Shown: piece by piece, positions 33,377 through 45,574 of the stretch
How the letters are laid out: each line of letters starts with the position of its first letter
How positions within the stretch are numbered: the first letter of the stretch is position 1
Assembly (NCBI GenBank): GCA_008704415.1
Contig: VXIS01000182.1
Coordinates: forward strand, 1-64,000
Length of the DNA: 64,000 nucleotides
Origin: Sphaerosporella brunnea
Lineage: Eukaryota; Ascomycota; Pezizomycetes; Pezizales; Pyronemataceae
Reading direction: 5' to 3'
The notes under the pieces: model-generated
Told to the model about the DNA's origin: nothing
The model's database searches: none
What the model saw: only the letters and a program-made list of their open reading frames with translations
Program-made: the position numbers and the translations under genes

Positions 33377-35002
33377 TTAACCCCAAAATCCCTCCCCAAC
33401 CCCAACAGCCTGTGGATTCCAAAACCGCATCTTGGGATCCACCTTCCTCTTGATCTCCTTCAACCTCTGATATTGCTTCCCAAAGTAACGCCTATGCGCC
33501 TCTTCTGGCGTATATGCATCGTCGACATAATTCGGATACGCCATGAACCTAGTATCCGGCATTGGGGCCGTAATGCTCTCACTCATCTTGTCCACAAACG
33601 CGAATCCGTGCTTGGGATACGGCACACTACCCGTCAAATCCGACACCGAATACAGCTGGAAAGTCCACAGGGTATCTCTGGCAGCGTAGGCAGCATCCTC
33701 GGTCGAGAACGACGCGATCTTGGAGTGTCTCCCCCCGTAGAGATCGATCTCTGCCAACCATTCCACCGGAGCCTCGCTGGTCGCTTGAGGGGAATAGAGG
33801 TATGAGATGAAAGAACTCCACGAGGCGTTCGTAATTGGGTCCGGGGTCATGATGGATTTCGCGTAGAAGACGGCGTGCTGGTTGTAGTCTGCGGGCTCCT
33901 CCAACGAGCCGCCGTTGTTGAAAGATATCAACGCATCCAGCCAATCACGATTCGCAACAACGCCGACGGTGTCCTCCGGCCATTCCTGTAGCAAGGGCGC
34001 GATCACAGAGTCAAAGTCATCCCTTGAGCCCCAGTAAGAGCCGTAGATTTGGAAATCCGCGGTGAGACCAACGGAGGAGATCACGAAGAGAATGCGGAGC
34101 CCGATTTCCGGGGGTGCGGTGAGGGCGAAGTTCTGGGCTGCTGTCAAGATGGCGATTTTGGAGACGATGCTAGTGGCGGAAGGGAAGGTGTAGTTCCATA
34201 ACACCCCGTTGGAAGGCGCCGGTACGGTTTGCATGCGAAATTCGGTGACGATTCCGAAAGAGTCGCCGGCGCCGCGGAGAGCCTTTATATTCCATTAGCA
34301 TGAGTGCGCAAAGGGAGCTCGCGTTGTTACCCAGAAAAGATCAGGGTTGCTGGATTTGGTAACCTCGGTAATGCTCCCGTTCGCCAGAACTACCTCCATA
34401 GACACGATGGTGTCCAGAGTAAGCCCCCACATTCTCGACGCAAATCCGAAGCCGCCATGCAATGCGTGGCCACCAATCCCGACGCTGTTGATCCATTCCC
34501 GTCAGGTTCGCGTCCCCACGCAGGAAGGGAAAACTCACCCGGGACAAAGTCCATGCGGCAGCGCCCTCTCACCTTTCGCGTACAACCCCAGCGCAATATT
34601 CCCCAACCTCATTCCGGGCCCAATCTTCGCAATCCCGCTCGCATCGTCAACCTCCAGCTTGGTAAACTGTTTCATATCCACCACCAGTGAGCCATTGGCT
34701 CCGCCAAGTCCGTAGGCCGCATAAGAGTGGCCTCCTGAGAGCGCCGCGACTTTCAAATCGTACTTGGTGGCGCATTTAACAGCCGCCGAAACTTGCTTCG
34801 CGTTGGCGGGAATCGCGAGTGCGCTGGGATACCATGGTGTGCGAAGATTGAAGGGTTCTATCGCCGAAGAGTAGTTTGCAGAGGTGACGGTGAGTGCCGG
34901 AACCGAGTTTGACGCGAGGCAGTCGGAAAGGGCGAGGAAGCGTTCGTGTTGTGAGGCTGCTGCCGAGAGGGCACAGAGACCGGGAAGTGGGAAGAACTGC
35001 AT
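33377..35002 (-). CDS. FAD-linked oxidase, AA7/berberine-bridge type, 507 aa, two introns
   Basis: Predicted oxidase with covalent FAD, likely acting on an oligosaccharide or secondary metabolite and reducing O2 to H2O2. Exons are 34539-35002, 34331-34484 and 33377-34282, with introns of 54 bp (GTGAGT...CTGAC...CAG) and 48 bp (GTAACA...CTAAT...AAG). The joined frame is open. The FAD-binding domain has SGGHSYAAYGLGG with the flavin-linking His at residue 92, and HGLCPGVGIGGHALHGG with Cys153, the pair that gives bicovalent FAD in glucooligosaccharide oxidases. VKSSNPDLFWALRGAG-type sequence spans intron 2. The BBE-like end has RFWNPQAVG. The short hydrophobic N-terminus (FFPLPGLCALSAAAS) could be a weak secretion signal. 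ATG 35002 is preferred to in-frame ATG 35065 because a TATAAAA box lies only 9 bp before the latter. Confidence 0.92.
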
Positions 35003-35073
35003 GCAGTGGCTGTTGAGCTCGGTATAGTCGTATGGCTCCTTTTTTTTTTCTCGACTTGTGGGCACGGTATATC

Positions 35074-35080
35074 TTTTATA
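35074..35080 (-). promoter_or_regulatory. TATA box of the FAD-linked oxidase gene
   Basis: TATAAAA on the reverse strand, 71 bp before ATG 35002. Transcription would start about 30 bp downstream, after the alternative ATG at 35065, which supports the shorter protein. Confidence 0.55.
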
Positions 35081-35538
35081 CTTCCCATCTTCAATTTTGA
35101 GCTGTTCCTCGGGTCAGATGCCGGCTATGAGAGGTTCCTTCGTTCTGCGTTGGCCAACCCGGTTCCGTGGTGCTCCGGTGAGCTGTACCCCGGAAAACGG
35201 GGTAAAATCCGTGCGGTAACGACATGTCCCTCCGGTTTCTATCCACGTGGACAATACTTCCTAACGTTATATATTTTGGCTAAAGATCGTCGGGCTGACT
35301 TTTTATCAACGCGGGGACGTACCCAGGTTTTTCCTGGAAACAATGCAAACAAGCATAGGCTGCATTGACTATCAGCTGCGGTGTAACAACTTCCGGTGAG
35401 TATAGATTAACAAGACGCGTGGCTTACCTGAAAGCTAGAATTTGCGTCCCTCAGTTCCTGAGAGCGTGCCGGGTCGTTGGCTGCAGATGATGCTTGGGAA
35501 TTCGGTGGTCGTCGTGATTGCGTTTAACCGGTGGCGCT

Positions 35539-36489
35539 TAGTGATGGACATGAGCCGAGCCGGCTCGAGCTTTTGGCTCGAGCCATGAGCCGAGCCGGTA
35601 TGAGCCGAATCGCCGATGAGCCGAGCTGGCTCGAGCCGGTTGCCCCATGAGCCGAGCTTCGGCTCGAGCTTTTGACTTGAACTGCGAGATGTTGGAACAT
35701 ACGAATTTCTGGTGGGTTGACCAAATTCTATGGTCCGCCGAACCAAATATCCCGACCTCTTGCACGCCAGCCAACCCACCGTCCCCGTCAACTACCACTC
35801 TCAAGCACCATGGCCGCACACCCTCTTGGGTAGCGGAAAGCAAATGGCCACCGCTATCCCATTGCCGCAAAAATGGTCCGCGATTATCTCACCATTCCCG
35901 CCGCCAGCGTGCCCAGTAAGCACTTGTTTTCTCAGTAGGTCGTTCATCTTTCCTGCGGATGCCGATGACTGATCGTCTTTTTCATAGGATGGGAGATATT
36001 ATAACTAAACCCACAACCGCTTGCCGGAGGAATCCAGCAGCGCCGTTTTGCTACTCGAAAGCTGGCTCAAGCAGAAGCGTGAGCGCAACTAGGACATCTA
36101 CGGTGGCGGCTAGGCTCACTAGGACGCAGTGGGGGAGGGAGACCTGGATGGGGACCTGGATGGGGGGAGGCCGAGGGAATAGACGCACAGCAAGAACCTG
36201 CGCTCGAACCTGAAGGCCTTGATGACGGGTCGGAGCTGTCAGACATCGAATGATGGGTGCAGGACTTGGCCGCCCGTGAGGTTTGATTTGTATATAGAAG
36301 CGCGCAGCATCTCACGTCCTTCGACCTCCTCCTTTTATACCGGCTCGCGCATGGCAAATTGTATGACGGCTCGAGCCGAGGCTCGAGCTTTCCAGGCTCG
36401 GCTCAGCTCGGTGAGCCGAAGTCGTGATGAGCCGAGCCTGCACGAGCCGACCCCACGGCTCAGCTCGAGCCGGCTCGTGTCCATCACTA
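35539..36489 (+). mobile_element. Internally deleted hAT-type element, copy b (951 bp), with transposase C-terminus
   Basis: Ends are TAGTGATGGACATGAGCCGAGC and GGCTCGTGTCCATCACTA, flanked by perfect 8-bp duplications GTGGCGCT (35531-35538 and 36490-36497). The forward strand retains the hAT C-terminal dimerisation region: a WW pair near 35712, then MVRDYLTIPAASVPS (about 35868-35910) and, after stops and a frame change, NRLPEESSSAVLLLESWLK (about 36017-36070), then an acidic tail. These blocks are characteristic of hAT transposases. The gene is broken by stops at 35935 and later. This is the fullest transposase relic of the four copies and identifies the family. Confidence 0.93.
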
Positions 36490-36958
36490 GTGGCGCTATA
36501 GCGCAGTGTTGCGCCACACTTCTCCTATCGATCAGTTGCACAAATATCCGGCACAGCTGTATCCTATTGGGAACGAGAATGGGGGGATAGGGCGCAGTAA
36601 CATTATTTTGCTATGCGGATATGTTAGAGGGTGGCTATAAAGCCAGCTCGCGATGAGGTTGCTTAAGCTTTGGTCATCAAATATCACTCGGAGGAATATC
36701 ACTCGAACGAATAACACTTTTGGCCACTGCAATAGAGAACGTCCGTGAGTAAGATCGCAGAAATTGTCAGGACAAACATAGTTCAAATTTGAAAACGCCA
36801 GGACCGGAAAATTGATTGCATTTCCCTTTGGTGCTCCTGCAATCTACAACAATGACCCGCAACCACAACGACAGTTCCCACGGACCTGCTCGTGATCAAA
36901 ACCCCAATCCCACCAGCGATTACGCTGTCCTCGTCGCACATTAGTATATTTATCGCTT

Positions 36959-37012
36959 GGAGCGGGCCCCAACCCTCCCGCTCATCCCAGCTCCACTCTG
37001 TTGCTGGGTCCC
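36959..37012. repeat. Double hairpin copy 1
   Basis: Stem 1 is GAGCGGG/CCCGCTC around CCCCAACCCT. Stem 2 is CCCAGC/GCTGGG around an 11-nt loop, then TCCC. Both stems are perfect. Confidence 0.9.
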
Positions 37013-37207
37013 ACTGTTGAAAGGATGCATGTACATCACGTTCTCAGCCCTTGCAAGGGATGAGCCGAAGGCCTAGTCCTTTGAACACTTGGCGGTCCCG
37101 ACTTCTTCTGCGTCTGATCTTCGTCGAAGGCTGAACTCCGAAGTCCGTCCTGATGAAGCTGTGGTTCACCTGTGTTGAAGGAACAGACATCGGTATCTTA
37201 AGATCTT

Positions 37208-37261
37208 GGAGCGGGCCCCAACCCTCCCCCCCAACCCAGCTCCGCTGTTATGCTGGGTCCC
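37208..37261. repeat. Double hairpin copy 2
   Basis: Stem 1 is eroded (CCCCCCC on the right side). Stem 2 CCCAGC/GCTGGG is intact. Confidence 0.85.
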
Positions 37262-37523
37262 ATGATTTGCATCTGTGTGGTGCTCTTGACGCTGGAAAAC
37301 TGACAACACACGCGGAATCTTGTCGGTCTGTCCCAAGTCGATGGGCAAAGCCTTCAGTTGTGGGTCATCTCCCTGAGCATAGTTGAGACCTTCGAGGGGG
37401 TTGAAATCACAGGGGCTCGGTGCATCGAATCTCGTCCTCGTGCGACGTGATTGTTTCCGTGTCGTGCGTTTTCCTGGAACCTCCGTCGAGGCTACTCAAA
37501 AATCCCTATGTTTCGTCGCGTTT

Positions 37524-37577
37524 GAGCGGGCCCCACCCCTCCCGCCCACCCCGGCTCCACTGTTGTCCTGGGTCCCA
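37524..37577. repeat. Double hairpin copy 3
   Basis: Stem 1 is GAGCGGG/CCCGCCC with one A·C mismatch. Stem 2 is weakened (CCCGGC/CCTGGG). Confidence 0.8.
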
Positions 37578-37803
37578 GTATTGACGATGAACACCTCCTG
37601 TGTAATTTTCCGGTGGTAGCGATTATCATCTCGCCAGAAAGACGCGTGTTAGTCCTGTCGGTGTGTGGGACTGGACAAAACATCTTTGCGTTCAGGTTAA
37701 AGTGAGAAAACTCCTTGAGGATCCCATGCAAATACCATCGTTGACCTGCGCGATGATTTGCCAGATCGGACTGAAGAAACAAATATCGTTATGTTCATCG
37801 CGT

Positions 37804-37858
37804 GGAGCGGGCCCCAACCCTCCCGCTCTTCCCAGCTCCACTGTTATACTGGGTCCCA
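37804..37858. repeat. Double hairpin copy 4
   Basis: Stem 1 is perfect (GAGCGGG/CCCGCTC). Stem 2 has five pairs (CCCAG/CTGGG). Confidence 0.85.
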
Positions 37859-38314
37859 AATGGTGATCAAGCCGACGCTCGAATAGTTCCAGAAAGCAGC
37901 GTGCGTTTAACTGTCCGAGATCAAAAGCCATACTGTATGTAAGATTTTAGTTATCGCCACTTACTAAATCTGAGGAAAGGAAAACAAAATCTCTTACCGG
38001 AGATATTGAAACATCGCCTTGAGCTGGTCTCAGTGCCCCGACGCGACCAGATCCCCACTTTTTTGGACATTGTTGGGCTGCTGAGCCTGCCGTTGCTTGG
38101 GGGTAAATCGCCCGTTTCTCTGAGCACCAGACCTGGGCAATGTTCTCCCAGAACATAACTGCTCGTCGATGCATCAAGCACGCGTCAACTGCCCTTCCTC
38201 AGCAACGATGTGGTTTGGCTTCGAAGAGCCACGATCGCCAACCTCGGCCGCGTTCTGCTTTCGGGTGCTGCAGCGTTTTTCGCAGCGAAAAAATCGGGCC
38301 CTTGCTTCAGCACG

Positions 38315-38369
38315 TGGAGCGGGCCCCAGCCCTCCCGCTCATCCCAGCTCCACTCTGTTGCTGGGTCCC
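38315..38369. repeat. Double hairpin copy 5
   Basis: Both stems are perfect. It is the counterpart of copy 1 in the direct repeat. Confidence 0.9.
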
Positions 38370-38550
38370 ACTGTTGAAAAGATACGCGTACATCATGTTC
38401 TCAGCCCATGCAAGGGATGAGCCGAAGGCCTAGTCCTTTGAATACTTGGCGGTCCCGACTTCTTCTGCGTCCGATCTTCTTCGAAGGCTGAACTCCGAAG
38501 TCTGGCTTGATGAAGCTGCGGTTCACCTGTGTTGAAGGAACGCACATTTT

Positions 38551-38605
38551 GGAGCGGGCCCCAACCCTCCCGTCCATCCCAGCTCCGCTGTTATGCTGGG
38601 TCCCA
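38551..38605. repeat. Double hairpin copy 6
   Basis: Counterpart of copy 2. Stem 1 right arm is CCCGTCC; stem 2 is intact. Confidence 0.85.
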
Positions 38606-38841
38606 TGATTTGAATCTGTGTGGTGCTCTTGACGCTGGAAAACTGACAACACACGCGGAATCTCGTCGTTCTGTCCAAAGTCGATGGGCGAATCCTTCAG
38701 CTGTGGGTCATCTCCCTGAGCATGGTTGAGACCTTCGAGGTAGTTGAAGTTACAGGGACCCGATGCAGTGAATCTCTTCGTGCGACTTGATCGTTTGCTT
38801 GCCGTGCGTTTTCTCAAAAATCTCTATGCTTCATCGCGTTT

Positions 38842-38895
38842 GACCAGGCCCCATCCCTCCCGCTCACCCCAGCTCCACTAGCATGCTGGGTCCCG
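38842..38895. repeat. Double hairpin copy 7
   Basis: Counterpart of copy 3. The stem 1 left arm is mutated (GACCAGG); stem 2 CCCAGC/GCTGGG is intact. Confidence 0.8.
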
Positions 38896-41800
38896 TTTTG
38901 GACGATATTCTTGTGCTGCACTAGTTCCCCGCACGGTGGAGATTGTATGTGGGATTTCTCCAAAGAGTGCGGTGCTTCTAGTGCTGATCCCGATGCGCAG
39001 AAGAATGACTTGCGATGTTGTGCTTGCACAAGGCGCGACAACGTTGCTGGGTCAACAAGGTCACAGTGGACGTGCTGTATTGCCTTTGTCTTCGATCAGT
39101 TTAAACCCCGGGGTGTTATAACTAACCGCTGGGGAATAGTTACCTTTGGACGTAGCCTCCATAACGAACTCATAGAGTCGCCACGGTCGCAAATGGAGAG
39201 GGGTTGAACTGGTGTTGGAGCGCACCAAAGCAAGCTGCAGTCGCCCTCACTCAACGGGGCAGCGGAACATTTCGAAGTGGCATCCCTTCACCAAGCCCAC
39301 ATATGTATTTGCAGGGAGGGTGGTTTGCGAGGAGAAAGGTGAGTGGGTTGTGGAACAGGCTCTGGCGAGGTGAAGACTGGTGGTGAGAGTTGGATTGACC
39401 GTGGTGGCGGGGAAAGGGTCAAGGTAGCTTACCTCAGAAGGGAGCGCGCTTTTTCCTATCTAAATGGGCTTGGGAACGTCTCCATCAGTGTAGCCGCGAA
39501 AGCGCTCAGAATGGTTGGGTTGGGGTTCAAATATACTGTACCCGGCCTTGAGGTTCGTAGGTACGGGCTCAAAGCGACAGAAATGAGAGAAGGAACAGCG
39601 GGTGCGTGACAGAGGGTGAAGGTAGGGAGCCGGTGGAGTCGTAGTGGATTAGATGGCAGTATAGGACCCAGATGGCGCTCCTTCGACCAACATTTCAAAG
39701 GCTCAGTCAACCTCTCCTTCAGAGGATGTTGCAGCTCGTTCAGGTAGAGCCAGAAGGGCTGGTGCTCAGGGAAAAGGAAAGTCCGCGCCAGTTAGGCTGC
39801 CAGTGGGTCATTCCTGTATGAGGAGCCAACGTTTCACGATGATCAGGACGGCATGCCAATGAAAACTATGCTTCTTCCAAGATACCTTCCAAGAAAAAAC
39901 ACGCAACTTTTACTCACGCTATCAGCCTGAGCTGCCGATTCCGCCACCGGGCCTCAGCTTCTTAAATCTCCTTCTGGTTACCGAGTCACTCAATTGGAAC
40001 GTGGCATCACGTGAATATCAGTTATAAGGGACCGGACGCTGACGACGAAGAGGACCCAGACATAGACAGCTCACCTACGGATGAAATAACAAAGCGGAGA
40101 CGAGGTTTCTCGCGCAGTCTTGCGGCAAGAACAGCGGGGCTTGGATCTATGCGATGGAGCGCTGTTAGGTGGCTTTGTGTGCTGTTACCGGGCGATTTTC
40201 ATACGTCACACACTCGTCCGGTGGTTGGTTTTTCTCAACAGAGAATCGTTTGGTTTTGACGTGCGAATACCCCTCAATGACGGGTGATGTACTATCCTCA
40301 GAGCCCGTCACAGTAGCTGCCTGTTATCTCTTGATCATAGCTCAATCAAACACATCGGTACGGCAGCCGCTGTAAGCGCGTTCCGGAGAGCCGTCAAGGA
40401 GGATGCAAAGTGCGGTTATTTATGTTTTCAGATATTATTTATTTACCAATGCGGCATGCAGTGTGACGGGTAATAATGGAGCGAGAGAAGTGAACATCGT
40501 AATATAACTGGAACCCAGAGGTCTCGCAACCATAAAGCAAATTTTCTCTCGTGCTCAGGAAAACAGTCCTAATGAAATGATGGTGGTAAGCAATGGATGT
40601 CCACCCGCGCAGAGACGCTGATTGGGGTTTTAAACGCCTGATGGTTGCTCTATTGTAACGCTTCTCATAGAAACATCCTGCGCGTTGGACCACCCGCTGG
40701 GACGACGCCTTTGAGGGGCGTGCGTCTACTGGACTCCGACTGATAACGTCCAGGCGGTAGTCGACGGAGCGGTGACCATGAAGGGCGGCAGCGATTATTG
40801 TAGGTTAGAGCCGATACTCCGGATAAACAGGTATTTTTGTGCAGTTGCCGCTCGTGTCAGTCTAACTGTTCCGAGTGCAGAGGTTGTTCGACTAGACGGA
40901 CTGAAACATGATCACGGAACACGGCGTCTCTTCTGCACCAATCCTAGGCCCGCTGTTATTGCCCACCACGGAAGCTATTCGCACCCATGCATATCACTGC
41001 TATGTCCGTCTATCCGCAGTTAAACCGTGGATGCCGTTCCTCATTTGCAAAATCCTCACTCGTTGAAATGCCTGGTATCTGAGCATAACAGTAGCACATC
41101 ATGCGTGCTGATCAACCTACAGAAAAGAAAAATAGCCATCTTGTTCAAATTCGAAGTCTCGTGATACGTCAAGCTCTACGTCGAGGCTTTGCTGTGTCCC
41201 AATTTCTCACCGCGTTTCATTATCCCCCGAAACCGTCTTCTCCTGTTCCTCCTTCTCCGCCTCGACCTGCTTCTTCTTTTCGCGAGCCAATTTAAAGCAC
41301 GTCATGTTCGATGGCTATCGATCTGGTCGGGTGAACAGCTATACACTTGCGTACAGCCGTAATGAACCTCAAACCGCGTTGCGCGGGTGGAGCTGGAAAA
41401 GCCTGTTCGCTCTGCTATTGTTGATAACTCTCTAAGAGGCTTCATGCGAGTGGCGCTGTCGACCTGCACCATGTCTTCCGAGCCAATCATTCATCCAGAC
41501 TGGAGCTGACGGATGGCTGGACACCCTCTTTTGCTTGGATGCCCATGGTATGATGGAGCATTCAGACGATCCATGCCACTGGGTTCTGAGTGTCTTGATA
41601 CTCCGAGGACCAGCAACCTAGTTAAATAAACAACCACTACATATTCCTAAGACAGTGGAGCTGGCTTCGTTAACCGATCTTCCTTGAGATCAGTCGCCAT
41701 GGCAGCTGTGCTGTGCGTAAGGGTGGAGTCAAAATCCAAGTTCCACTTGGTCTCATGGATAATTAGGGAGAAGCTGAAATCATCAAGAGTTTCTGTCAAC

Positions 41801-42195
41801 TGTTCTTCATCCACCTCGTTGCTGAGACCCAATGCCATGACCCAATGTATATGCAGCGGCTGCCTGTCTGATAGCATGGGTAGCGTTGCTCCATCTTCTG
41901 AACACCAGATGATATCATTCCTGTGGTTGAATCTCGGTTTCGTAACGCACTTTATACTTCCTTCATGAGGCTGCAAAACCTCGGTCCTTGGTGATGGCCG
42001 CGGAACTAGATTTTCAAACCCGCGGGGAAGTGCTGACGGTTCCAGGTCTTCCAGGTACCGCGCAAAACGCGAGAGCTGTCGAACCCTATATCCTCCAGGA
42101 AACGGGATGTTAGTTTACACACCCCTAGCGAAAGCATGGAATAGGGTTCAAACCAAGAGGATGTATAGCAACTAGACACAAGGCAAAGCCTTTCT
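38896..42195. other. No gene recognised
   Basis: Over 3 kb without a recognisable domain or repeat. Short open frames at 39343-39609, 40011-40259 and 41684-41968 have no motif and overlap open frames of similar length on the other strand. Confidence 0.4.
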
Positions 42196-42198
42196 ATT

Positions 42199-42252
42199 TG
42201 GACGGGCCCCAGCCCTCCCGCCCGTCCCAGCTCCACTCTGTTGCTGGGTCCC
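42199..42252. repeat. Double hairpin copy 8
   Basis: Stem 1 has a changed pair set, GGACGGG/CCCGTCC, still perfect. Stem 2 is CCCAGC/GCTGGG. The stem 1 right arm is shifted by four bases and abuts stem 2. Confidence 0.85.
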
Positions 42253-43122
42253 GGTATCGAAATGCTCAATGTACTTCGTCTCCAGCCGTTTGCAGGGTCC
42301 CAAGTTGTTTATTCCTACCTCTTGTTGGCTCGCCTGGAAGCCAGGACCCTTGCTGGTTGCGCAATCTGCGGACGATATATCCGATCCACTGTGACAGCGT
42401 TCGTTCTCCCCGACCCCATGATTTCCACGGTTGGTGGGAACGCAGGAATTAGCATCTGAAGCACTCCAGTCAGTCTGGCTCTAAACCATGGCAGGGAGTG
42501 GTAATCCGTTGCGACCAATTACCAGTTTGCTTGTTGGCTACCATTTGAATAGCGTGAGGCGCTGAACGTTCGATTCTGACGTGCTGCGGTGCGCACACAA
42601 CCCTCCAACCGTCTCACAGCTCCTCGGTGATGCTGGCTTCCATGATCGCCTCGTAGTAAGCCGCGTTGGGATGGTGCCGCAACATGATTTTTCGTCGATG
42701 GCCGCGGGGCAGTGTTCCGGGTTTCACGAATGGACGTGGACCGGGCCTGCCGTCATGGACGTGTTGGACGGTGCTGCTAGACGCAATGTTTCGCTGTGGT
42801 CGCCTGTTTCTCCAAAGAGGTCAATTTGCGTGGCTGCGAGTATTGGCGGTTGCAGTGTCGTTCTGAGAGAAGGGGTTAAGGGGTATTAGTGCTAGAGGGT
42901 CACCTACCTGAGCAGTGGATCCCGGTTGGCCTCAGCCGCCGTTTTCAACACAACATGGGGGTTACGGTTGATGGGGATGCGGGGGTTCTCAGCGCAGCTG
43001 AAACGAAGATTTGGAGTGGGTGATCGTGAGGACATGTCGTTGTCGCGAGCTCCCGAAGAATGGCGCTGAGCGTACAGTCCCTATACGTACTGATCTATGC
43101 GAGTACCTAGTTGATGTGAGAT

Positions 43123-43461
43123 ATGGGGGTTCTTGGGAACAACAACGTTGGATTGTATGTTACATCGTACGCGGAATATAGGCGATATATCGGAGATGGT
43201 GCACCGCTCCAACAGCGAAACAGTTCTTCGGCTCGTTCAAGCTGTCAAAGCTCTATCGCGATGCAGGTAGAGGCAATCTCGGCACTCAGCAGTCCGCAAA
43301 AGGGTCTAGATGAAGAGGGAACCTTAGAGTCGTGGGGAGCGATGAAATGCTTTGACGTCCTCACCAAGTGTAAAGAAACTGCAGGTGCGCCGTGTGTGGT
43401 CGCACACCGCCGCCACCACTCAAATGCATCTTCGCAAGGTTCCACTATGTATGATAGTTGA
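43123..43461 (+). CDS. Hypothetical 112-aa ORF, possible piece of a fungal STAND-type N-terminal domain
   Basis: The middle (VEAISALSSPQKGLDEEG, then AMKCFDVLTKCKETAG) resembles in pattern the helical N-terminal domain preceding NACHT or ankyrin modules in many filamentous fungi, where L-x-x-L runs alternate with a conserved cysteine helix. No P-loop or ankyrin repeat follows within 1 kb, and the ends of the ORF look non-coding, so at most this is a fragment. The likeness is one of pattern, not of a diagnostic motif. Confidence 0.2.
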   Translation: MGVLGNNNVGLYVTSYAEYRRYIGDGAPLQQRNSSSARSSCQSSIAMQVEAISALSSPQKGLDEEGTLESWGAMKCFDVLTKCKETAGAPCVVAHRRHHSNASSQGSTMYDS

Positions 43462-44615
43462 ATAGCTATGCCTAATAGTGATAGCCATGAACACGCGGGC
43501 CGATGCATGGGGTTAGTCTGTCCCAAACCTGCGATCCACGATACATCTCCTCCACAACAGCAACAATTTCAGCCCAGATGCTCGTGGTGTAGTTGGGGGG
43601 ACGCTCCCAAACGAAACCAGTCCTGAGCGTGGAAGGTTGACGGTTCAACTCGCGGTGAAATCGGTAGGTTCATCGGCTGGTTACCCGACTTCCCGAGGGG
43701 TTACAAGCCCAGCAAGCTTGGGGATCGAGACAGCGTAGAGGCTCCGTTACTTACCCGGAAGGCCCTCGGAGCGCTGGTTGATCTTTTGTAGCTTCTAATT
43801 CATGTGTTTTTTTTATGCGTCGCGTGTCGCCGAAGAAATAGTAAGAAACTTTACCGTTCGTTCTACCGGCACGAATCTTCCTGATGCATTGGGCATGAGC
43901 GCATAGCCTGAGGATTAATGTGACGTTGCGGAAAATGGAGGGGGTGAACTAGCCAACCGAAAAGCTGCTCAAGCATCTTGGCAGGCGGAATTACGGTTTT
44001 AAACCTGAACTTTTGCGGACTGAGAACTATGCGTTTATGTTTATTAAGCTTCTTGCAAAGGGCTTATAATTTGAGGAGCTACTAACTGTTTTCTGCTGGT
44101 GCTATTCCTGATGGACATAGGCAAAACAACACATCGCTCAGATCACCTATCTACCTACCTCTAAGGAGTGAAATTCGCGACACGCAGCGTGCGGTGTAGA
44201 GAATGGCATTCTGGGGAGCAGAGAAATCGTGAATGGAGAATGTTCTATCTGTACTCAGCCGCGAAGCTGCGAGCCAGCCCACCCATCAATGACCGCAGCC
44301 CAACCAGCCCACCCATCTCTTTTCAGAGGCCCAAGCAGCTCAACTACTCTCTAGCCGTGAGCGAAACCGACCCCGCCCCTCGAATTGATCCGCGCTGCAA
44401 GTGACGGTCCCTCCATCTCTAACAGCGTATATACCCCGACGCGCGTGAAACCTGCGAGTGAAGCCCCCCAGTGTTCCTTCCTGTAAGACACTAAAGCAGA
44501 TCAGCTATTGTATGCCCGAGAAAACCTTCAGTGTACTTACTGCTCTTAGTGTGCATTAGTAATCCTTGGCATTGGAGATCGATGACGGGCTTCTGATCGG
44601 GGATACGCTTCGGAT
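43462..44615. other. No gene recognised
   Basis: Unassigned spacer, with no double hairpin or repeat arm seen. Confidence 0.35.
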
Positions 44616-44620
44616 CGTGT

Positions 44621-44675
44621 TGAGCGGGCCCCAACCCTCCCGCTCCTGCCAGTTCCACTGTGCTGCTGGGTCCCA
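44621..44675. repeat. Double hairpin copy 9
   Basis: Stem 1 is perfect. Stem 2 is reduced to CCAG/CTGG plus a T·G pair. Confidence 0.85.
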
Positions 44676-44931
44676 AGTTCGAAGACGACGTGCCGCCAGA
44701 TGTCGACGCGGTCAACCAAATCAGATTTCCTTTAGCGAAGCCGACGAGTCACTGCATACTGTGAGGATCTGCTATATCACACCGAGGTAGGGGCCCATGC
44801 GAAGGTTCGACTCGCTCGACGGCACACACCACACGAGACAAACGGCAGTCTTGTGCCCTGTGTGATGTTCTTTAGGTGCCGAAGGAAAGGTAGTGGTGTT
44901 GTTTCTTCCTTCGGTTTCCACAAAAGCGCTT

Positions 44932-44986
44932 GGAGCGGGCCCCAACCCTCCCGCCCATCCCAGCTCCACACTGTTGCTGGGTCCCA
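44932..44986. repeat. Double hairpin copy 10
   Basis: Stem 1 has one A·C mismatch. Stem 2 CCCAGC/GCTGGG is perfect. Confidence 0.85.
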
Positions 44987-45520
44987 AGGTTGAAGAAGAC
45001 CGCTCACTCAACCTATCGAGGCTGCCAGAGCGAATGATGCGACAGAGCTCTTCGAGAATGTTATGTCTGGGCTCCGGGGAAGCTAGCCTTGGTAACCTGA
45101 ATCCGGGAATATTTGCGTCGAAACCCAGCGTCGATCAAATGCCGCAGGCAACTAGTATAGAAAATCCCCGACAGAATAATCTGGCTGTGCCCTGCACCTC
45201 CGGGATCTAAAACGCGTCGACGTGAGGAGCAGAAAGGACTGGGAAATGTATAGATCGGAATCAAGACTCGCTACATGGTGTCAGGTACTGAAAATCATCA
45301 GCTTTTGTATTTCCGAGGCCCTCTGATGTGCATAAGGTTCTCACCACCATACCTTTGTTGCAGCCCAAACACCCCGCGCGTCATTTTTAGCAGCCCGACA
45401 CGCTAGCTGGCTACTGTTTAGCTAGAGGGGTTCCTTACTGTCAGATACAAAAATTTATCAGTTTTTGTCCTTCAGGTAATCTGCAAAGTCGCGTACCAGG
45501 TGAACGTTTGTAGATCGCCA

Positions 45521-45574
45521 TGGGCGGGCCCCAACCCTCCCGCCCCTCCCTGCTCCACGCTGATGCAGGGTCCC
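45521..45574. repeat. Double hairpin copy 11 (compensatory variant)
   Basis: Stem 1 is GGGCGGG/CCCGCCC and stem 2 is CCCTGC/GCAGGG. Both are perfect although both arms differ from the common form: A-T became G-C in stem 1 and T-A replaced A-T in stem 2. Confidence 0.9.

Larger units (their letters stand above)
36957..38895. repeat. Direct repeat, two ~600-bp blocks 1.36 kb apart
   Basis: 36957-37580 and 38313-38895 are collinear: double hairpin, then GATGAGCCGAAGGCCTAGTC, CTGTGTTGAAGGAAC, a second hairpin, GGTGCTCTTGACGCTGGAAA, GTGGGTCATCTCCCTGAGCA, and a third hairpin. The blocks differ by substitutions and small deletions. Hairpins sit at equivalent places in both, so the block was duplicated after the hairpins arrived. 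No intact gene is present in either. Confidence 0.8.

Noticed and set aside
17713..35002. Biosynthetic gene cluster joining the monooxygenase and the FAD oxidase
   Set aside because: The genes are 14 kb apart with only repeats between them, and no synthase, transporter or regulator gene is visible in the window.
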